A stretch of DNA of 39,584 nucleotides. Source: a virus. Position 1 is the first letter of the stretch. Every line of letters begins with the position of its first letter. The stretch covers positions 1 to 39,584 of the IMG/VR virus record IMGVR_UViG_3300020122_000326; one strand, given 5' to 3'. Shown here in pieces: positions 7,171 through 14,171 of the stretch. The notes below the pieces were generated by a model. The model was given only the letters and a program-made list of their open reading frames with translations, searched no databases and was not told the origin of the DNA. Made by a program: the position numbers and the translations under genes.

Positions 7171-8421
7171 TTATTCGATATAAGGAGGATCGGCGTAGGG
7201 AGGGGCATTGCTTACCCAGGCCGTTTTGAAGAACCGATAGGCGTAGCTACCAAACGGAATTGATACGCTGGCGGCCCCATTGGAGTCGGTGAATACATTT
7301 GTCACGGTCGACCAGCTTGTCAGGTTGGTCGATCCATGAACATTCATCGCCATTCGTGCACCGGTGTCATAACGCAGAGAGATGGTTGTATCAGAATGAC
7401 CTGGCCACGGCTGAGGCAGCATTTGAATCTCGTAATCGTCGCCCGGTCCACTCCATTGCACCATCGTGACAGATAGCGTCCCATTGTCGTCGGCCATGCA
7501 ATACCAGCCGCCGCTCACAAACCCAGCTCCCAACAGGAGATTATTGGTGGCATAAAAGAAGGTCGAATCCGCATGCTCGCCGGTGTAGACGATTTGCAAC
7601 ACCGTGAACTGAGAGTCCTTGGAGCATACGTCGGGGATCCTGGCCGCTACCACAAACTCTGCGCCGTTTTGAAGGCTTACCTGCTGAATGCCTGGTCCGC
7701 CATAATGCTTATAGACGGCCGTTCCGCCAACGGGATCGTTTGTGCTGCATGCCACGGCCCACGACTGAGGATATAAACCGTTCGTGTTAAAGTGGTCTGG
7801 ATCGTTTCGGGCCGGGCATCGATCGAGGCATTGTATGGTGAGATCATACCAGAGCATATCAGGCCAATCGCCGCCACCGCTTGGGCGTTTCCAAAAACGT
7901 TCCTCGCGCCACTCGTTTAGTTGCTGCTGAAACAGTGTGCTATTGGTTCGATTCGCATTGATCGATGAGGGCAGCATTTCAGGGAATTTGCCGCGCGGTT
8001 GAAAGGGTGCGTTGTTTGTCCTGAGCGCAGCCGGATTAAGGTTGGTCGAGATCCCAGGGAACTGCGACTCGAGGAATGGAATGAACTTCCCGATCGGGTT
8101 AGTGAAGTTCGGATTTGTCCAGGTTCGCTGCGGGACGATAACGGTCGCTCTTTCTTGCTGTGGCGCCGCCCTGGACACCGGCAAGGCAATCTGCATCGTT
8201 CGGGCAGTGTTGCCTTCGAGCGAGAGCAGGTCATCAATCCAAAAGGTGATTCCGCCATCTGCATTGGTCTCGGTAGCATAGTCATAGCCAGGCTTGGTGT
8301 TGCAGGGGAGTGGAGTTCCAAGAGGGTCCGACAATAATCGGAACTGGAAAGGCTGATGCAGCTCCTGGCCGCCGGCGGCGATCGCTGCCGTGGCTACGAT
8401 TGAACAGATTAGTTTTTTCAT
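7171..8421 (-). CDS. Exported protein with Verrucomicrobia-type C-terminal module (416 aa)
   Basis: The protein starts with a signal peptide (MKKLICSIVATAAIAAGGQE). The middle is Asn/Thr/Pro-rich, with scattered cysteines and tryptophans and no recognised catalytic motif. The last about 60 residues ('GSTNLTSWSTVTNVFTDSNG' then 'YRFFKTAW') resemble the repeated module ('ASTNLxxWxxL..., RFYR') found in many exported proteins of Verrucomicrobiota. It is transcribed against the lysis genes, has its own promoter-like upstream region and lies next to the attP candidate. It is therefore probably a lysogenic-conversion gene expressed from the prophage that alters the host surface. No function is claimed. 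Confidence 0.75.
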   Translation of the reverse strand: MKKLICSIVATAAIAAGGQELHQPFQFRLLSDPLGTPLPCNTKPGYDYATETNADGGITFWIDDLLSLEGNTARTMQIALPVSRAAPQQERATVIVPQRTWTNPNFTNPIGKFIPFLESQFPGISTNLNPAALRTNNAPFQPRGKFPEMLPSSINANRTNSTLFQQQLNEWREERFWKRPSGGGDWPDMLWYDLTIQCLDRCPARNDPDHFNTNGLYPQSWAVACSTNDPVGGTAVYKHYGGPGIQQVSLQNGAEFVVAARIPDVCSKDSQFTVLQIVYTGEHADSTFFYATNNLLLGAGFVSGGWYCMADDNGTLSVTMVQWSGPGDDYEIQMLPQPWPGHSDTTISLRYDTGARMAMNVHGSTNLTSWSTVTNVFTDSNGAASVSIPFGSYAYRFFKTAWVSNAPPYADPPYIE

Positions 8422-8437
8422 GGGATTTCCTTCTTCT

Positions 8438-8446
8438 TTATATCAC
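8438..8446 (-). promoter_or_regulatory. Extended -10 promoter of exported accessory gene
   Basis: On the minus strand TGATATAAA matches an extended -10 element (TGnTATAAT, five of six in the hexamer). It lies 16 bases before the ATG, with GAAGAAGGAAAT between as ribosome-binding region. No good -35 box is seen. The same TGATATAA word precedes the antisense nuclease gene. Confidence 0.5.
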
Positions 8447-8513
8447 CCGACGCCCTGCTTCGCCGAGGCTATTGTTTTGGTTTTCGTCCAGAGCAGGCTG
8501 GAAATCGGTTCCG

Positions 8514-8729
8514 TTGGTGACAATTGGTGACAAAAAAGTTGCGCTGGGATGCGCTTTCTTGCGCTGACAGGAGTTTTCGATGGATGGGAGAGATATCGAG
8601 ATCGTGCAATAATGCCAATGGTTTGAGGGGATTTTGGATTGGACGCGTCGCAGGATACAAACCTGCGACGCATGCCGTCGTACCAGCGGTTTTATGATGC
8701 GGGTTCCCATTGGTGACACTTTGGTGACA
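8514..8729. other. attP: Candidate phage attachment site attP
   Basis: A perfect 10-bp inverted repeat (GCGTCGCAGG / CCTGCGACGC) around a 7-bp spacer ATACAAA lies at 8645-8671, the layout of a tyrosine-recombinase core. On each side there is a pair of direct TTGGTGACA repeats (8514 and 8524; 8710 and 8721), spaced 10-11 bp, as expected of integrase arm sites. The hairpin has no T tract, so it is not a terminator. The integrase is encoded nearby with one gene between. The rest of the 358-base intergenic region 8422-8779 holds no gene. Confidence 0.65.
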
Positions 8730-8779
8730 ACTTTTAGGGTCTCGGAAAGCATCTTACTTTCAAATCCTCCGGCCATTCC

Positions 8780-9493
8780 TCAGGGTCTCCCCTCTTCCAG
8801 GATGATCGTTCTAAGGTTTATCGGGCCCAATAGCGGCTCGAGACTGAGGAAACGGACAATGGCGGGGATCTTAAGAAGGTGAGGAACGCGTTCATTAGCC
8901 CTTTGCTGATCTTCGCAAGACGCTCCGATCCAGACGTTGTCCGGAGGAGCTAACTCTGATTCCCAGCCGGCGAGCCAAAGCCGGAAGCTTCGTCCAGAAT
9001 TTGGGCCAGTGTGGACTTCGTGCATATAGACCTCGCCGATATGCTCAAAGAAGTTTTCCGGCCTTTTGGTGAGCAATAACCAGTCAAGATTCGGGGTTTC
9101 ATAAATCAGTTTCAGGAAATTTGACCTTACCTCGATCGGATCCAGAGGTTTCCCATCCTGGTCGATAATGCCGCCCGGCATCTTATCGAGCCAATCGATC
9201 ATCGATGGAAACCATCGGCCTCTCGTGCCTTCCTTCGCATGGTTCGCGTTAATTCGGCGCGCGTCATTCCAGAAGCCTTTGCTCAAAACCCTCGTCGCCT
9301 TGTCACCCCATACCGGGCGAGTTTCCCAATCCGAGAATTCGGCTCTTTTGTAAGCGGTGCGGAAAATGCGCTCGAGCCTGGTGAGCGCCAGCGCCATCGC
9401 GTAACAAAATGTGCAGCCGGGCGAAACGCACGAGCAGCCTAGATATGGGCCTCCCGTATGATCGGTCCATTGGATTCCAGTTGTTTCGCTCAT
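8780..9493 (-). CDS. Phage Gp37/Gp68 family protein (DUF5131)
   Basis: The N-terminus 'GIQWTDHTGGPYLGCSCVSPGCTFCYA' corresponds to the family signature 'I.WT..TWNP..GC...SPGC..CYA', with cysteines at 20, 22, 27 and 30 that probably bind metal. The radical-SAM-like barrel that follows has 'LDWLLLTKRP' and 'VWIGASCEDQ', and ends with 'RFLSLEPLLGPI'. The length of 237 residues fits. I chose the ATG at 9493 because the family starts there and because it lies five bases after the integrase stop. The family is common in phages and prophages, and its function is not established. Here it is co-transcribed with the integrase. Confidence 0.85.
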   Translation of the reverse strand: MSETTGIQWTDHTGGPYLGCSCVSPGCTFCYAMALALTRLERIFRTAYKRAEFSDWETRPVWGDKATRVLSKGFWNDARRINANHAKEGTRGRWFPSMIDWLDKMPGGIIDQDGKPLDPIEVRSNFLKLIYETPNLDWLLLTKRPENFFEHIGEVYMHEVHTGPNSGRSFRLWLAGWESELAPPDNVWIGASCEDQQRANERVPHLLKIPAIVRFLSLEPLLGPINLRTIILEEGRP

Positions 9494-9497
9494 AATG

Positions 9498-10880
9498 TTA
9501 GGCAGGTCGGGTCCATGCAAAAAGGGGCAGCAGGTCCGCACGGTCGGGCATCAGGGAGAACCAGCGCTCGGCAGTGCGTTTCATTTGGGTGTCGATGCGT
9601 TTGTAGTTTTTCCGGATGATGGCCGGGCTGTTCCCGGCTTGATCCGCGACGAATTCGATGTTGCGGGTGAGCGCTGTGCGGTAGGAGATGAAACTTTTTC
9701 TGAGGGCATTCTTTTTTGGGCCCCTGATTTGGGCTTTGGTCCGTAGCCGGCATAATGAGTTGCTGCTGTTCTCGAGGGGACAGATTCTTCCGTTGGCTCG
9801 AGCATAGGGTTTCAGCCAGGCGATGAGGTTATCAGGCATGTCCACTACGCGATCGTTTCCGGTTTTGGATTCGTGCTTGCCGATGAAAATGCTTTTGCTT
9901 TCCCAATCGATGTTGGACCAGTCCAGGTGCGCGGCCTTTTCTTCATTCATCTCCCCGTGGCGTACGCCGGCAAATGCGGTTATGCAAATGAGAGGCACGA
10001 GCTTCCTCCCGGCTTCGTAGCTTTCCGCATAGTTCAAAAGTCTAAGGAGTTCCTCGGGGGAATAGAGATTTACCGCCACAGGTGGCGGATTGGGATCGGA
10101 GACCTCGGATAAGATGTTCCAATCTTTGCGAAGGTAGCCTCGCGATTTTGAGAATGTGAACAGGGCCGCGATGGCTTTCAGATAGTTGCGCCTGGTCCGG
10201 AGATTAACTGTCCGGGCCGGACCGGCGCTAAGGGAATCCAGCCAGTCATCGATGTCCCGGGCCCGGAGCTCGCTCATCGTGCCGGCGAACTTTGCGGCGA
10301 AGCGCTCGAGCATTTTCTTGAGGATGCGAGTCCATTTGCCGCCCATCTGTCTCCTGGCGAAAAATTCATCGATGGTCTTCGGGATTGTTGCCTGGAGGAC
10401 ACCGGCCGGGTTTTGGGCGACATAGAATCGGGCTGCTTCTAAAGGGGTAACGCCGGCGGGAAGAATTTGCACAGATTCTGTATAAATTCCGACGGCGATT
10501 TCGAGAGGAGGATCGCCGATTGCGTGGAGAAGCTCGCGGGAGCGGCGGAAGGAAGCGCGGTCGGATTCGGTAAATTGGCTTTGGGCGATTTGCCCATCGA
10601 GAAGGTCGACGGCAATTTGCCTGGCGCGGCGCCGGGCGGACTCGATGGTCGCCCGCTTTTCGCGTTTGCGGCCGGTTCCATCGCTCCAGATGATTGTGTG
10701 GCTGCGATAATCCTTCCGGCGTTTCTTATCGCGCCACTTGGTTTTATAGATTCGGACGGTGACCGATCCCTGCTTAATTTCGATGGGCTTTGCGCGTCGC
10801 CTGGTTTGCTCGGCTTCGTCGACATGGATTTGGCCGGAGCGATCGGCAGTAATAGAGAGTCTGAGTTCCGCGGTGTTCAT
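9498..10880 (-). CDS. int: Tyrosine recombinase, phage integrase (460 aa)
   Basis: The C-terminal half is a tyrosine recombinase catalytic domain: Arg307 in 'AFAGVRHGE', Lys339 in 'HESKTGN', Arg394 in 'NALRKSF' and nucleophile Tyr426 in 'AGNSPAIIRKNY'. The core-binding SAM-like domain is at about 165-250, and the basic N-terminus would contact arm sites. Both usual histidines of the HxxR and second His/Trp positions are Asn here (391 and 417), a variation I associate with Verrucomicrobia integrases. It should integrate and excise the phage at the attP candidate near 8650. It lies in the minus-strand operon behind the RHH regulator, so it is probably controlled by that switch. Confidence 0.92.
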   Translation of the reverse strand: MNTAELRLSITADRSGQIHVDEAEQTRRRAKPIEIKQGSVTVRIYKTKWRDKKRRKDYRSHTIIWSDGTGRKREKRATIESARRRARQIAVDLLDGQIAQSQFTESDRASFRRSRELLHAIGDPPLEIAVGIYTESVQILPAGVTPLEAARFYVAQNPAGVLQATIPKTIDEFFARRQMGGKWTRILKKMLERFAAKFAGTMSELRARDIDDWLDSLSAGPARTVNLRTRRNYLKAIAALFTFSKSRGYLRKDWNILSEVSDPNPPPVAVNLYSPEELLRLLNYAESYEAGRKLVPLICITAFAGVRHGEMNEEKAAHLDWSNIDWESKSIFIGKHESKTGNDRVVDMPDNLIAWLKPYARANGRICPLENSSNSLCRLRTKAQIRGPKKNALRKSFISYRTALTRNIEFVADQAGNSPAIIRKNYKRIDTQMKRTAERWFSLMPDRADLLPLFAWTRPA

Positions 10881-10895
10881 TGGACGGGGACTGTT

Positions 10896-11390
10896 TTACG
10901 TGCTCAGTCGCTCTTTCGCACGTGGAGAATCTCGAGGGATCAATCCGGTTTGGCGGCAGGCACGGCATCCCTTTGTGCGAGTGAAGAGGCGCCAAAGGCT
11001 ATATAGCACTCCAGGAAGAAATCCGAAGAACAAGAGAATCAGCCCTATTAGACCGTTCAATGCGTCGGAATGCACAAGGGTTGCACAATATACGGAATAT
11101 ATTGCGCAAGGGAGGATTCCGAATGCCCAGAGGATAATTTCAAGGCCGAGGCTGCCTTTAGTGATCGACTTGGGCCGAGCGACGGTTCCGCAATGAGGAC
11201 AATATTGCGCGCGGGTATCGACTCTGGGGGTCCTAACCGGCGGGGCCGGAGTACAGGGAACGAAAAGCTTGGTTTCTACTCCACAAGAAGGACAGGGAAC
11301 CACGACGCCTTCGTTGGCCAGTTCGAATTCCAGCTTAGCGTTGCAGTGATTACATGGGCACATGGCGGAAGGGGCGTCTTCTTGTCTCAT
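10896..11390 (-). CDS. Zinc-ribbon protein with two transmembrane segments (164 aa)
   Basis: The N-terminal 75 residues hold two zinc-ribbon-like units: 'CPCNHCNAKLEF...CPSCG' and 'QYCPHCG'. Two hydrophobic segments follow (about residues 83-107 and 112-132), then a cytoplasmic tail with a third Cys pair ('GCRACRQTG'). The first unit resembles small zinc ribbons common in Verrucomicrobiota proteins. It sits between the RHH regulator and the integrase in the lysogeny operon. A membrane protein made in the prophage state could act in superinfection exclusion, but nothing in the sequence proves it. Confidence 0.7.
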   Translation of the reverse strand: MRQEDAPSAMCPCNHCNAKLEFELANEGVVVPCPSCGVETKLFVPCTPAPPVRTPRVDTRAQYCPHCGTVARPKSITKGSLGLEIILWAFGILPCAIYSVYCATLVHSDALNGLIGLILLFFGFLPGVLYSLWRLFTRTKGCRACRQTGLIPRDSPRAKERLST

Positions 11391-11450
11391 ATTTTCGAGG
11401 TGTGTTGATGTCCTCTCATGGGGCAGGAGGTTTAAAGCCAGGGAGATAGA

Positions 11451-11738
11451 TTATCCGGCATTCTTCTTCTTTGGTTTGGGCTCTTCGACGAGGGCGGTTT
11501 CTTCGCGATGCGGTGGGTAACTGGATATATTTTTTTCGACGACGACATGCGTTACATCGAACTTGATCGGCATGGCGAGCTGATAGTCATTTTTCTCAAT
11601 GGCTTCGACCGCCGCCTCGACAGCAGCCTGAGCCAGTGCGTGCTTTTTCATTTTGAGCCGGTCCGCACACTCCTGGACCCTATTGTCTAATTCTTTGGAG
11701 ATTCGCAGTGAGAGGCGGGTCATTTTGTAATCGCTCAT
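11451..11738 (-). CDS. Ribbon-helix-helix DNA-binding regulator (95 aa)
   Basis: Residues 4-50 fit the RHH fold: a strand 'KMTRLSLRISKEL', then two helices ('DNRVQECADRLKMKK' and 'HALAQAAVEAAVEAIEK'). A second half of unknown fold ends in a Lys-rich tail. RHH dimers of the Arc/MetJ/CopG type bind short palindromes with the strand in the major groove. The gene is divergent from a second RHH gene, separated by 78 bases packed with inverted repeats and overlapping promoters. Its position at the head of the integrase operon makes it the best candidate for the lysogeny repressor. Confidence 0.8.
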   Translation of the reverse strand: MSDYKMTRLSLRISKELDNRVQECADRLKMKKHALAQAAVEAAVEAIEKNDYQLAMPIKFDVTHVVVEKNISSYPPHREETALVEEPKPKKKNAG

Positions 11739-11759
11739 GGAAACGGGATATCATGAATA

Positions 11760-11789
11760 ATAGTAGAACGCAATCTTTTTTGTTGACAA
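11760..11789 (-). promoter_or_regulatory. Leftward promoter of lysogeny operon
   Basis: On the minus strand TTGTCA (11784-11789) and TACTAT (11760-11765) are 18 bp apart. The -35 overlaps the rightward -35 back to back. Transcription should begin about 15 bases upstream of the leftward RHH ATG. Confidence 0.55.
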
Positions 11790-11810
11790 AGTAGTGAATT
11801 TCACTATTAT
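11783..11810 (+). promoter_or_regulatory. Rightward early promoter
   Basis: A consensus -35 TTGACA (11783-11788) and -10 TATTAT (11805-11810) are separated by 16 bp. The -10 ends six bases before the ATG of the next gene, so transcription should start at or just before the start codon and give a leaderless mRNA. Confidence 0.75.
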
Positions 11811-11816
11811 TCACTC

Positions 11817-12044
11817 ATGAGCAAGAAATCTAAGGGCGGAGTTGTTGATTCCGCGAATGAGCCGCTAATCCCTTTCCAGGTGAAAACCCGGGAGGAGGTC
11901 CGCGAGAAAATGAAGGTGATAGCATCCAAGAACGGTTTGTCTTTGAACGATGTGGCCTCGATGTGCCTAGCTGCTGGCATGCCGATGGTTGAACGGAAGC
12001 TTTCGGAAATTCATCATCCAGAACCGGAGAAGCAAGCCGCTTAG
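11817..12044 (+). CDS. Small RHH-like regulator, first gene of early operon (75 aa)
   Basis: After a short basic N-terminus, residues 17-60 ('LIPFQVKTREEVREKMKVIA' then 'GLSLNDVASMCLAAGM') fit a ribbon-helix-helix fold. The start codon lies right at the predicted transcription start, so translation would be leaderless. It faces the other RHH gene across the shared operator, in the position that cro occupies in lambda. It is probably the antagonist of the leftward RHH regulator or an autorepressor of the early operon. The RHH assignment is by pattern, not by search. Confidence 0.7.
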   Translation: MSKKSKGGVVDSANEPLIPFQVKTREEVREKMKVIASKNGLSLNDVASMCLAAGMPMVERKLSEIHHPEPEKQAA

Positions 12045-12069
12045 AGCACGACGGAGGAAAGGAAATCCA

Positions 12070-12591
12070 ATGAACACACAAAAAGGTAATGGCGCGATCG
12101 CGCGCACGCGCGGAGAAATCCCAACGCAGCGCCCCATGACGGCGAAACAATTAGAGAAGTTTTTCCGCCGCGCTTGTGAATTCCGAAATGCGGCAGAGCT
12201 CGCTGCAAAGTGCGAGCCTTCATTTCGCGCAATATCGGAAGCCATGCGTGACCTTCCAATGAAGGTTTTGGCACTTAAGGATCAACGCGAAAATGACGAG
12301 GCCGAGCGCAAAGATAAAGGGCAAGTGCTCTGGACGCTATATCATCCAATGCCTTTGCCACGATCGATTTTCGATGATCAAAAGGTGGTTACGCGAACCC
12401 CGAACCGGATGATCAAGGGCAGGGATTCTTATTTGAACAAACCGAGGACTTATTTTTGCAATCCGGAGGATTCATTGTCGGATCTCAAGCGTGAATGGCA
12501 AGCAACTGACGTCGCGGCGGTGATCGCCAGAAGCGAGGAAGCTGAGCGGCAATGGAAACGCCGGCTTGAAAAGGAGGCGGCTGCCGCATGA
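12070..12591 (+). CDS. Hypothetical early protein (173 aa)
   Basis: No family is recognised. The protein is charged and basic overall, with a helical N-terminal part ('AKQLEKFFRRACEFRNAAEL'), a middle part with aromatic residues ('VLWTLYHPMPLP') and a charged C-terminal helix ('ARSEEAERQWKRRLEKEAAA'). I chose the ATG at 12070 because GGAGGAAAGGAAAT lies just upstream. The earlier ATG of the same frame would overlap the RHH gene by over 50 bases. It is coupled to the next gene by ATGA. Early position suggests a host-takeover or replication accessory role. Confidence 0.65.
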   Translation: MNTQKGNGAIARTRGEIPTQRPMTAKQLEKFFRRACEFRNAAELAAKCEPSFRAISEAMRDLPMKVLALKDQRENDEAERKDKGQVLWTLYHPMPLPRSIFDDQKVVTRTPNRMIKGRDSYLNKPRTYFCNPEDSLSDLKREWQATDVAAVIARSEEAERQWKRRLEKEAAAA

Positions 12592-12791
12592 ATACAATCC
12601 CCGTTCCAAGCCCTTGGCTTGTCGGAAAGCTCAACTCCTATCCGGAAATTTGCGATTCCGAAAACCGAATCCAGAAAATAAAATCCTCCACAGATATCGT
12701 TTGGCTTAGCCGCGTCCTTGCCTACAGAGACAACCAGGTCTCCGTCAGGAGGGCCGCTGAGCGCCGGCTACGAAAACTTACGAAGGTATGA
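12588..12791 (+). CDS. Small hypothetical protein (67 aa)
   Basis: The ATG overlaps the stop of the preceding gene and the stop overlaps the ATG of the ASCH gene, so it is embedded in a translationally coupled series. The C-terminal half is a basic helix ('DNQVSVRRAAERRLRKLTKV') and could bind nucleic acid. No family is recognised. Confidence 0.6.
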   Translation: MNTIPVPSPWLVGKLNSYPEICDSENRIQKIKSSTDIVWLSRVLAYRDNQVSVRRAAERRLRKLTKV

Positions 12792-13246
12792 AGGCGATCA
12801 CCTTGCTTCAACCGTGGGCCTCTCTGATGGCGTTGGACAAGAAACGATTCGAGACCAGATCCTGGCCGACTACCATCCGGGGGATGGTGGCAATTCATTC
12901 ATCCAAATCTTTCAATAAGGACTGTCGCGGCATCTGTTCAGATCATCCATTCAACCATTATGTGTCGGATTGGTCGAAGCTCCCAACTTCCTGCATCGTG
13001 TCCGTCGGCGAGCTGGTAAAGTGCATCGGAACTGAGTCCCTGAGGCTATTTGATGATTTAAGTCCAGAGGAGCTGGCATTCGGAGATTATCATCCTGGAA
13101 GATTTGTCCACGTTTACAAAAATCTCCGGGCGCTCGCAGTGCCGATTCACTGCAAGGGTCATTTGGGCTATTGGCAACTTCCAGCGCACTTGGAGGCGGA
13201 AGTAATGAGGCAGCTATCGGAAATCTCAAAGGAGCAAGCTGCATGA
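12788..13246 (+). CDS. ASCH domain protein (152 aa)
   Basis: The N-terminus 'MKAITLLQPWASLMALDKKR' followed by 'FETRSWPTTIRGMVAIHSSK' is the ASCH signature: a beta-strand, then a conserved 'KxxETRSW' and a stretch ending in a strand. ASCH domains resemble the PUA fold and are thought to bind RNA; some act as ribonucleases or in modified-nucleoside metabolism. Short ASCH proteins are common in phage early regions. The likely role is RNA binding or base-specific processing during takeover. It is coupled on both sides by ATGA overlaps. Confidence 0.85.
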   Translation: MKAITLLQPWASLMALDKKRFETRSWPTTIRGMVAIHSSKSFNKDCRGICSDHPFNHYVSDWSKLPTSCIVSVGELVKCIGTESLRLFDDLSPEELAFGDYHPGRFVHVYKNLRALAVPIHCKGHLGYWQLPAHLEAEVMRQLSEISKEQAA

Positions 13247-13698
13247 GCGAGGCGGTTCAGCGACTTCAGGAAGATCCTTTTGGGCTTCGTCGACAGATTC
13301 TCGGCAAGATCGAACGATTAGCATGGCCAATTTTCCCCAAGCGAAAAGACAAGATTATCGCAATCTTTGCGCGTATCGCCAGTGGCTCGGTGCATCATGA
13401 ACACGGCCGGGCTCTAACCGCTTTCGCGATTGCCTTGTGCTACGCGGACCCGGAGGAGTTCGAGCTGTATAAGCCACTGGCCGATTATCTAATCGAAAAA
13501 TTTAATTTGGCTGCCGCTAGCGCGCCGAAACCCGAGACGCAAAACGAGCCCAAAAGGGCATCGGAACTTCAGGAGGAATATTTTCGCGCGCGTCGTGCCC
13601 AGGATTTGGCTTTTGTTGAATGGAAGTCGCGAGAGCATGCAGCGACCGAGGCGAGACGGCGATTCGCCGAGGCGGAAGAGAAGATGAGAAACGGCTGA
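13243..13698 (+). CDS. Hypothetical early protein (151 aa)
   Basis: I do not recognise a family. The first about 90 residues look globular and helical ('GLRRQILGKIERLAWPIFPK', 'IIAIFARIASGSVHHEHGRA'). The last about 50 form a highly charged helix, probably a coiled coil ('RAQDLAFVEWKSREHAATEA'). The start ATG overlaps the ASCH stop. Candidates include a recombination or replication accessory protein, with no direct support. Confidence 0.65.
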   Translation: MSEAVQRLQEDPFGLRRQILGKIERLAWPIFPKRKDKIIAIFARIASGSVHHEHGRALTAFAIALCYADPEEFELYKPLADYLIEKFNLAAASAPKPETQNEPKRASELQEEYFRARRAQDLAFVEWKSREHAATEARRRFAEAEEKMRNG

Positions 13699-13703
13699 AA
13701 CCT

Positions 13704-13889
13704 ATGGAGTCCCATTTTAATTTCGCGGCTCATAGGCCGCGCAACAGAAAAACCAAATGCCCGGGAATCCCGGGAGAAAGGAAACCCGATCAGGTAGCCA
13801 CCCAGCGGAGCAGTGCTCCGACAGTTAACCGATTCTGCCGGGACCGCTTTGACCAGAAGAAGCGGCCCCGGCTTCCGGAAGTCGTATGA
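13704..13889 (+). CDS. Small basic hypothetical protein (61 aa)
   Basis: This is a basic, proline- and arginine-rich peptide with two Cys and no recognised family. It starts five bases after the preceding stop, and its TGA overlaps an ATG (ATGA), the same coupling used by its neighbours, which is the main reason to call it. The DNA contains a near-perfect palindrome CCCGGGAATCCCGGG at 13760-13774, whose role is unknown. It may be non-coding regulatory DNA instead. Confidence 0.4.
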   Translation: MESHFNFAAHRPRNRKTKCPGIPGERKPDQVATQRSSAPTVNRFCRDRFDQKKRPRLPEVV

Positions 13890-14171
13890 GCGTGACGAGA
13901 AAAATATTCCGGCGAGCGACAGGCGCAGGCCATCCAAAGCATCAATGCCGGGCTATCTCCTCTGAATAAGACCAACGATGCATTGCGCGAACTGTTGCAG
14001 GACATTCAGAAACAAATTGAGATCATCATCAGAACCGATGAGTCGAAAGATTTGGTCGCTCTTCGGGAAAGGATTCAATCGCTCCTCAGGCACATCAATG
14101 AGATGGAGGTCGGAGCATTTACGATCAGGGTGCGAAACGTTATGGACGAAGCTTGGCGAAAATTGCCGTGA
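13886..14171 (+). pseudogene. Helical early protein with +1 frameshift at an A5 run
   Basis: An ATG that overlaps the upstream stop opens a frame reading MSVTRK. A +1 shift at the A5 run (13900-13904) joins a frame reading 'YSGERQAQAIQSINAGLSPL' and onward to the TGA at 14169-14171. That stop overlaps the GTG of the next gene, so both ends fit the coupled operon if one A is removed; the product would be 94 residues. It is a helical protein with no recognised family. Without the shift only a TTG at 13983 gives a 62-residue product. Sequencing or assembly error, a real mutation and programmed frameshifting are all possible. Confidence 0.6.

Larger units (their letters stand above)
11739..11816. 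promoter_or_regulatory. Divergent operator region of the RHH switch
   Basis: The region has an 11-bp inverted pair TGAATAATAGT (11754-11764) and ACTATTATTCA (11803-11813), and a 15-bp palindrome TAGTGAATTTCACTA (11792-11806) between the -35 and -10 boxes of the rightward promoter. Each arm of the outer pair covers one -10 box, so protein bound there would block both promoters. Related half-sites (AGTGAAT, ATTCACT) repeat at the right edge. Confidence 0.75.

Noticed and set aside
8645-8671. Rho-independent terminator
   Set aside because: The stem is perfect, but no T tract follows on either strand; the flanking direct repeats fit attP better.
13760-13774. CCCGGGAATCCCGGG as a sixth iteron
   Set aside because: It shares only the centre with the iterons, lies about 3 kb away and is a single copy.
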